From Arcticibacter sp045629565 (lineage in GTDB: Bacteria; Bacteroidota; Bacteroidia; Sphingobacteriales; Sphingobacteriaceae), in assembly GCF_045629565.1 (NCBI RefSeq), contig NZ_JAZQRL010000111.1:154356-218355 (forward strand): a stretch of DNA of 64,000 bases. Reading direction: 5' to 3'. The translations under genes were made by a program, and so were the position numbers. Below the pieces are notes generated by a model. It was not told where the DNA came from. It made no database searches and was given only the letters and a program-made list of their open reading frames with translations. This document shows, piece after piece, positions 61,985-64,000 of this stretch (positions are counted from its first letter, which is position 1; each line of letters begins with the position of its first letter).

Positions 61985-63574
61985 ATGGGAAATATCGTAG
62001 ATCGTTTAACGATTCTCGACTATGTCATTGTTGTTGCCTATCTGGTAATCTTAATGGTCATCGGTTACAGGGCCAGTTTTTCGAAGAAAAAAGGAGCAGA
62101 CGAAAGTCTGTTCCTTGCAAATAAGTCACTTGGCTGGCCAAGCATAGGCTTCAATATGTGGGGTACCAACGTAGGGCCCTCTATGCTGCTGGCTTTTGCC
62201 AGCATCGGTTACAGCACCGGTATAGTAGCGGTCAATTTCGACTGGTATGCTTTCGTGTTTCTTTTCCTGCTGGCTATTGTCTTCGCGCCAAAATATCTGG
62301 CAGCAAAAGTCAGTACCATGCCCGAATTTATGGGCAAGCGGTATGGCGACTCTACCCAAAATATCCTGGCCTGGTACGCCCTGATCAAGATTTTGATTTC
62401 CTGGTTGTCGCTGGGTCTTTTTGCCGGAGGCTTCCTGGTGAGGCAGATTTTGGGTATCCCGATGTGGCAGTCGGTAACTGTTCTGGTTGCTTTCGCAGGC
62501 CTGTTTACATTTGCCGGAGGGCTTAAGGCGATAGCCCGGGTAAACGTTTTCCAGATGATCCTGCTGATTGTGGTATCGGTGGTGCTGACCGTGCTGGGGC
62601 TGCAGAAGGTTGGTGGAATCACCGCGCTATACGAGCAAACGCCGCGTCATTTCTGGAACCTGATCCAGCCTGCAAGCGATCCACAGTACCCCTGGTACGC
62701 TATTCTATTAGGATATCCGGTTGCAGCGATCGCATTCTTCTGTACCGATCAGGCTATGGTCCAGTCGGTTCTGGGTGCTAAAAATCTTGAGCAAGGGCAA
62801 TTAGGCGTCAACTTTATCGCCTGGCTTAAGATTCTTTCGCTCCCTCTTTTTATTCTCACAGGTATTCTATGTTATGTATTATATCCGGGCTTGAACGACC
62901 CTAATGAAGCTTACATGACGATGGTAACTAACCTCTTTCCCCCGGGAATGAATGGACTGGTAATCGTCGTGCTTGTAGCCGTTTTGGTGGGTACAATCGG
63001 TTCTTCATTAAATTCACTCAGCACCGTTTTTACGATGGATGTGTATGTGAAAAAGATTAATCCTGGAGCCACCAACCGGGAAATTGTCCGCATGGGAAGG
63101 ATATCTGTTGTTGCAGGATGCGTACTAGCCGTGATTGTAGTGCTCGCTATTGACAATATCAAGGGTTTGAACCTTTTTGATGTTTTTCAGTCCATTCTTG
63201 GTTTTATCGCTCCTCCGCTGTCTGTAGTATTTTTGTTGACAGTTTTCTGGAAGCGCACTACCCGTACCGCAGTAAATTTCACGCTGTCCATAGGGTCAGT
63301 ACTGAGTCTGGGTGTTGGGATTGCCTATCTCTGGATCTTTCCTTCTGATCAGTATACGTTTTGGCCGCATTATCTCATGGTGTCTTTCTATACATTCGCA
63401 GGCTTATCCGTTATTGCCGTGGCAATCTCCTTGTTTGAAAGTAATCCGCATGTATATGAAAAAGATCTTACCTCCGGGGTGAAGGTGGAAAAACCGAGCC
63501 TTAAGGTCTGGATCGCATGGGCCGCACTTGCCGTCGTCATGGTATCGCTTTATTTGTTTTTCAACGGACATTAG
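61985..63574 (+). CDS. SSS-family sodium:sugar symporter
   Basis: A 529-residue inner-membrane transporter with about 14 helices of the sodium:solute symporter family. Diagnostic N-terminal G-Y-R-A-S-F-S-K-K-K-G-A-D-E-S-L-F-L (26-43) followed by W-P-S-I-G-F-N-M-W, and the family helix region T-F-A-G-G-L-K-A-I-A-R-V-N (about 174-186). Such proteins bring monosaccharides such as L-fucose or galactose in with sodium. It begins 31 bases after the oxidoreductase gene and ends the operon. Confidence 0.94.
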   Translation: MGNIVDRLTILDYVIVVAYLVILMVIGYRASFSKKKGADESLFLANKSLGWPSIGFNMWGTNVGPSMLLAFASIGYSTGIVAVNFDWYAFVFLFLLAIVFAPKYLAAKVSTMPEFMGKRYGDSTQNILAWYALIKILISWLSLGLFAGGFLVRQILGIPMWQSVTVLVAFAGLFTFAGGLKAIARVNVFQMILLIVVSVVLTVLGLQKVGGITALYEQTPRHFWNLIQPASDPQYPWYAILLGYPVAAIAFFCTDQAMVQSVLGAKNLEQGQLGVNFIAWLKILSLPLFILTGILCYVLYPGLNDPNEAYMTMVTNLFPPGMNGLVIVVLVAVLVGTIGSSLNSLSTVFTMDVYVKKINPGATNREIVRMGRISVVAGCVLAVIVVLAIDNIKGLNLFDVFQSILGFIAPPLSVVFLLTVFWKRTTRTAVNFTLSIGSVLSLGVGIAYLWIFPSDQYTFWPHYLMVSFYTFAGLSVIAVAISLFESNPHVYEKDLTSGVKVEKPSLKVWIAWAALAVVMVSLYLFFNGH

Positions 63575-63713
63575 TCAGTGGCGTTAGAACCATATCTTCC
63601 GCGGTAGTCTAAGAGAAGTCTCTTTAATTTTTATCATTAGGGGGACTTCTCTTGACCTTCATAAAGACAACGTTTATATGCAGGCGATAACAGGCGCAGA
63701 TTCTCCCGGGATC

Positions 63714-63747
63714 AGTCCGACCTGGTGTATGAAAAGTCGGACTTTTC
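63714..63747 (+). terminator. Possible terminator of the sugar operon
   Basis: Stem AGTCCGAC (63714-63721) / GTCGGACT (63736-63743), loop of 14 bases, followed by TTT. An alternative overlapping palindrome, GAAAAGTC-G-GACTTTTC (63731-63747), uses part of the same bases. Lies 140 bases after the symporter stop. Confidence 0.55.
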
Positions 63748-63792
63748 ACTGGCTTTCCCCTGGTTGTCTCCACTTGCATACCGACGATGTAT

Positions 63793-63812
63793 ACACCTTC
63801 ATATGAGGGTGT
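63793..63812. repeat. 20-base near-palindrome
   Basis: ACACCTTCATATGAGGGTGT is its own reverse complement except for one T/G pair on each side, centred on CATATG. It lies about 130 bases before the next start at 63942, in a gap (63575-63941) with no other gene, and looks like a dimeric repressor site. Confidence 0.45.
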
Positions 63813-63941
63813 TCTAATTTGATCCCCTTGTCTCTTTAGTGCAAAATCGGCTCAATTCAGGAAGATTTTGGAAAAAATCGCAAAAAAATCGTCACCAGCC
63901 TTTCCGCTGCTCTACCTTGTTCTGAAAAAAGAAACAGCATT

Positions 63942-64000
63942 ATGGCAAAAGTAGACAACAAAGGCAGGGTACGGGGCACGGCAGGTCCCGTCGTTTATCG
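63942..64000 (+). CDS. Start of a hypothetical gene, cut by the window edge
   Basis: An ATG at 63942 opens a frame with 19 complete codons to the window end. The visible residues M-A-K-V-D-N-K-G-R-V-R-G-T-A-G-P-V-V-Y resemble the start of small Bacteroidota proteins of the DUF6266-like kind, in which a G-x-x-G-P-V-V turn follows the N-terminus. Too short for a firm family call. Confidence 0.5.
   Translation, partial: MAKVDNKGRVRGTAGPVVY

Noticed and set aside
63611..63653. Inverted repeat AAGAGAAGTC / GACTTCTCTT as a terminator of the symporter gene
   Set aside because: The loop is over 20 bases and no T-run follows on the plus strand; the hairpin at 63714-63747 fits better.

Overview
The window looks like a chromosomal segment of a Bacteroidota bacterium, probably Sphingobacteriaceae (Pedobacter-like). 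The reasons are the SusC/SusD pair, the DUF5689, DUF2490 and DUF5672 proteins, membrane-anchored AraC-type regulator, Bacteroidota-type promoters (TTTG-N19/20-TAnnTTTG), almost no Shine-Dalgarno signals, and lipoproteins with the S-C-K-K type lipobox. Family level is inference; no rRNA, tRNA, CRISPR array, insertion sequence or phage was seen.

1-19.6 kb is an exopolysaccharide locus. A Wzx/Wzy-type system is complete: outer-membrane export lipoprotein, Wzc-like tyrosine autokinase, Wzy-like polymerase, Wzx-like flippase, several GT2/GT4/GT26/DUF5672 transferases and two related beta-helix proteins (one cut by the window edge). Embedded in it is a full GDP-D-glycero-alpha-D-manno-heptose pathway (gmhA, hddA, gmhB, hddC), with an HldD-like epimerase and a protein that keeps the catalytic residues of GDP-mannose 3,5-epimerase. 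A three-gene inverted block (flippase, DUF5672, beta-helix) sits in the middle.

19.6-27.1 kb is a signalling block read leftwards: a short BLUF blue-light sensor, then rsbR-rsbS-rsbT, a fused ATPase/SpoIIE phosphatase, a histidine kinase carrying a degenerate RsbT-like N-terminus, a PAS protein with an H-box but no ATPase domain, and a PAS histidine kinase. It reads as a stressosome whose output is kinase signalling rather than a sigma-B cascade, with blue light as a possible input.

27.4-39.7 kb holds a SusC/SusD/DUF5689 uptake operon, an ECF sigma factor with a very small anti-sigma-like partner, a GH115 alpha-glucuronidase with a membrane AraC regulator, and two convergent paralogous zinc-ribbon miniproteins. 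39.8-46.6 kb supplies nucleotide sugars (ugd, gmd, fcl) with a second GT26 enzyme and an OafA-type acyltransferase. 46.6-58 kb is mixed: SulP transporter, metallophosphoesterase, DUF2157/GDYXXLXY pair, a second BLUF protein behind a perfect CRP-like palindrome, DUF2490, a PAP2_C phosphatase, a TonB-type outer-membrane protein and an S41 protease. 58.3-63.6 kb is a probable deoxy-sugar (L-fucose or L-rhamnose) operon: a beta-helix glycosidase fused to a mutarotase domain, a Gfo/Idh oxidoreductase and a sodium:sugar symporter. A further gene begins at 63942 and runs off the window.
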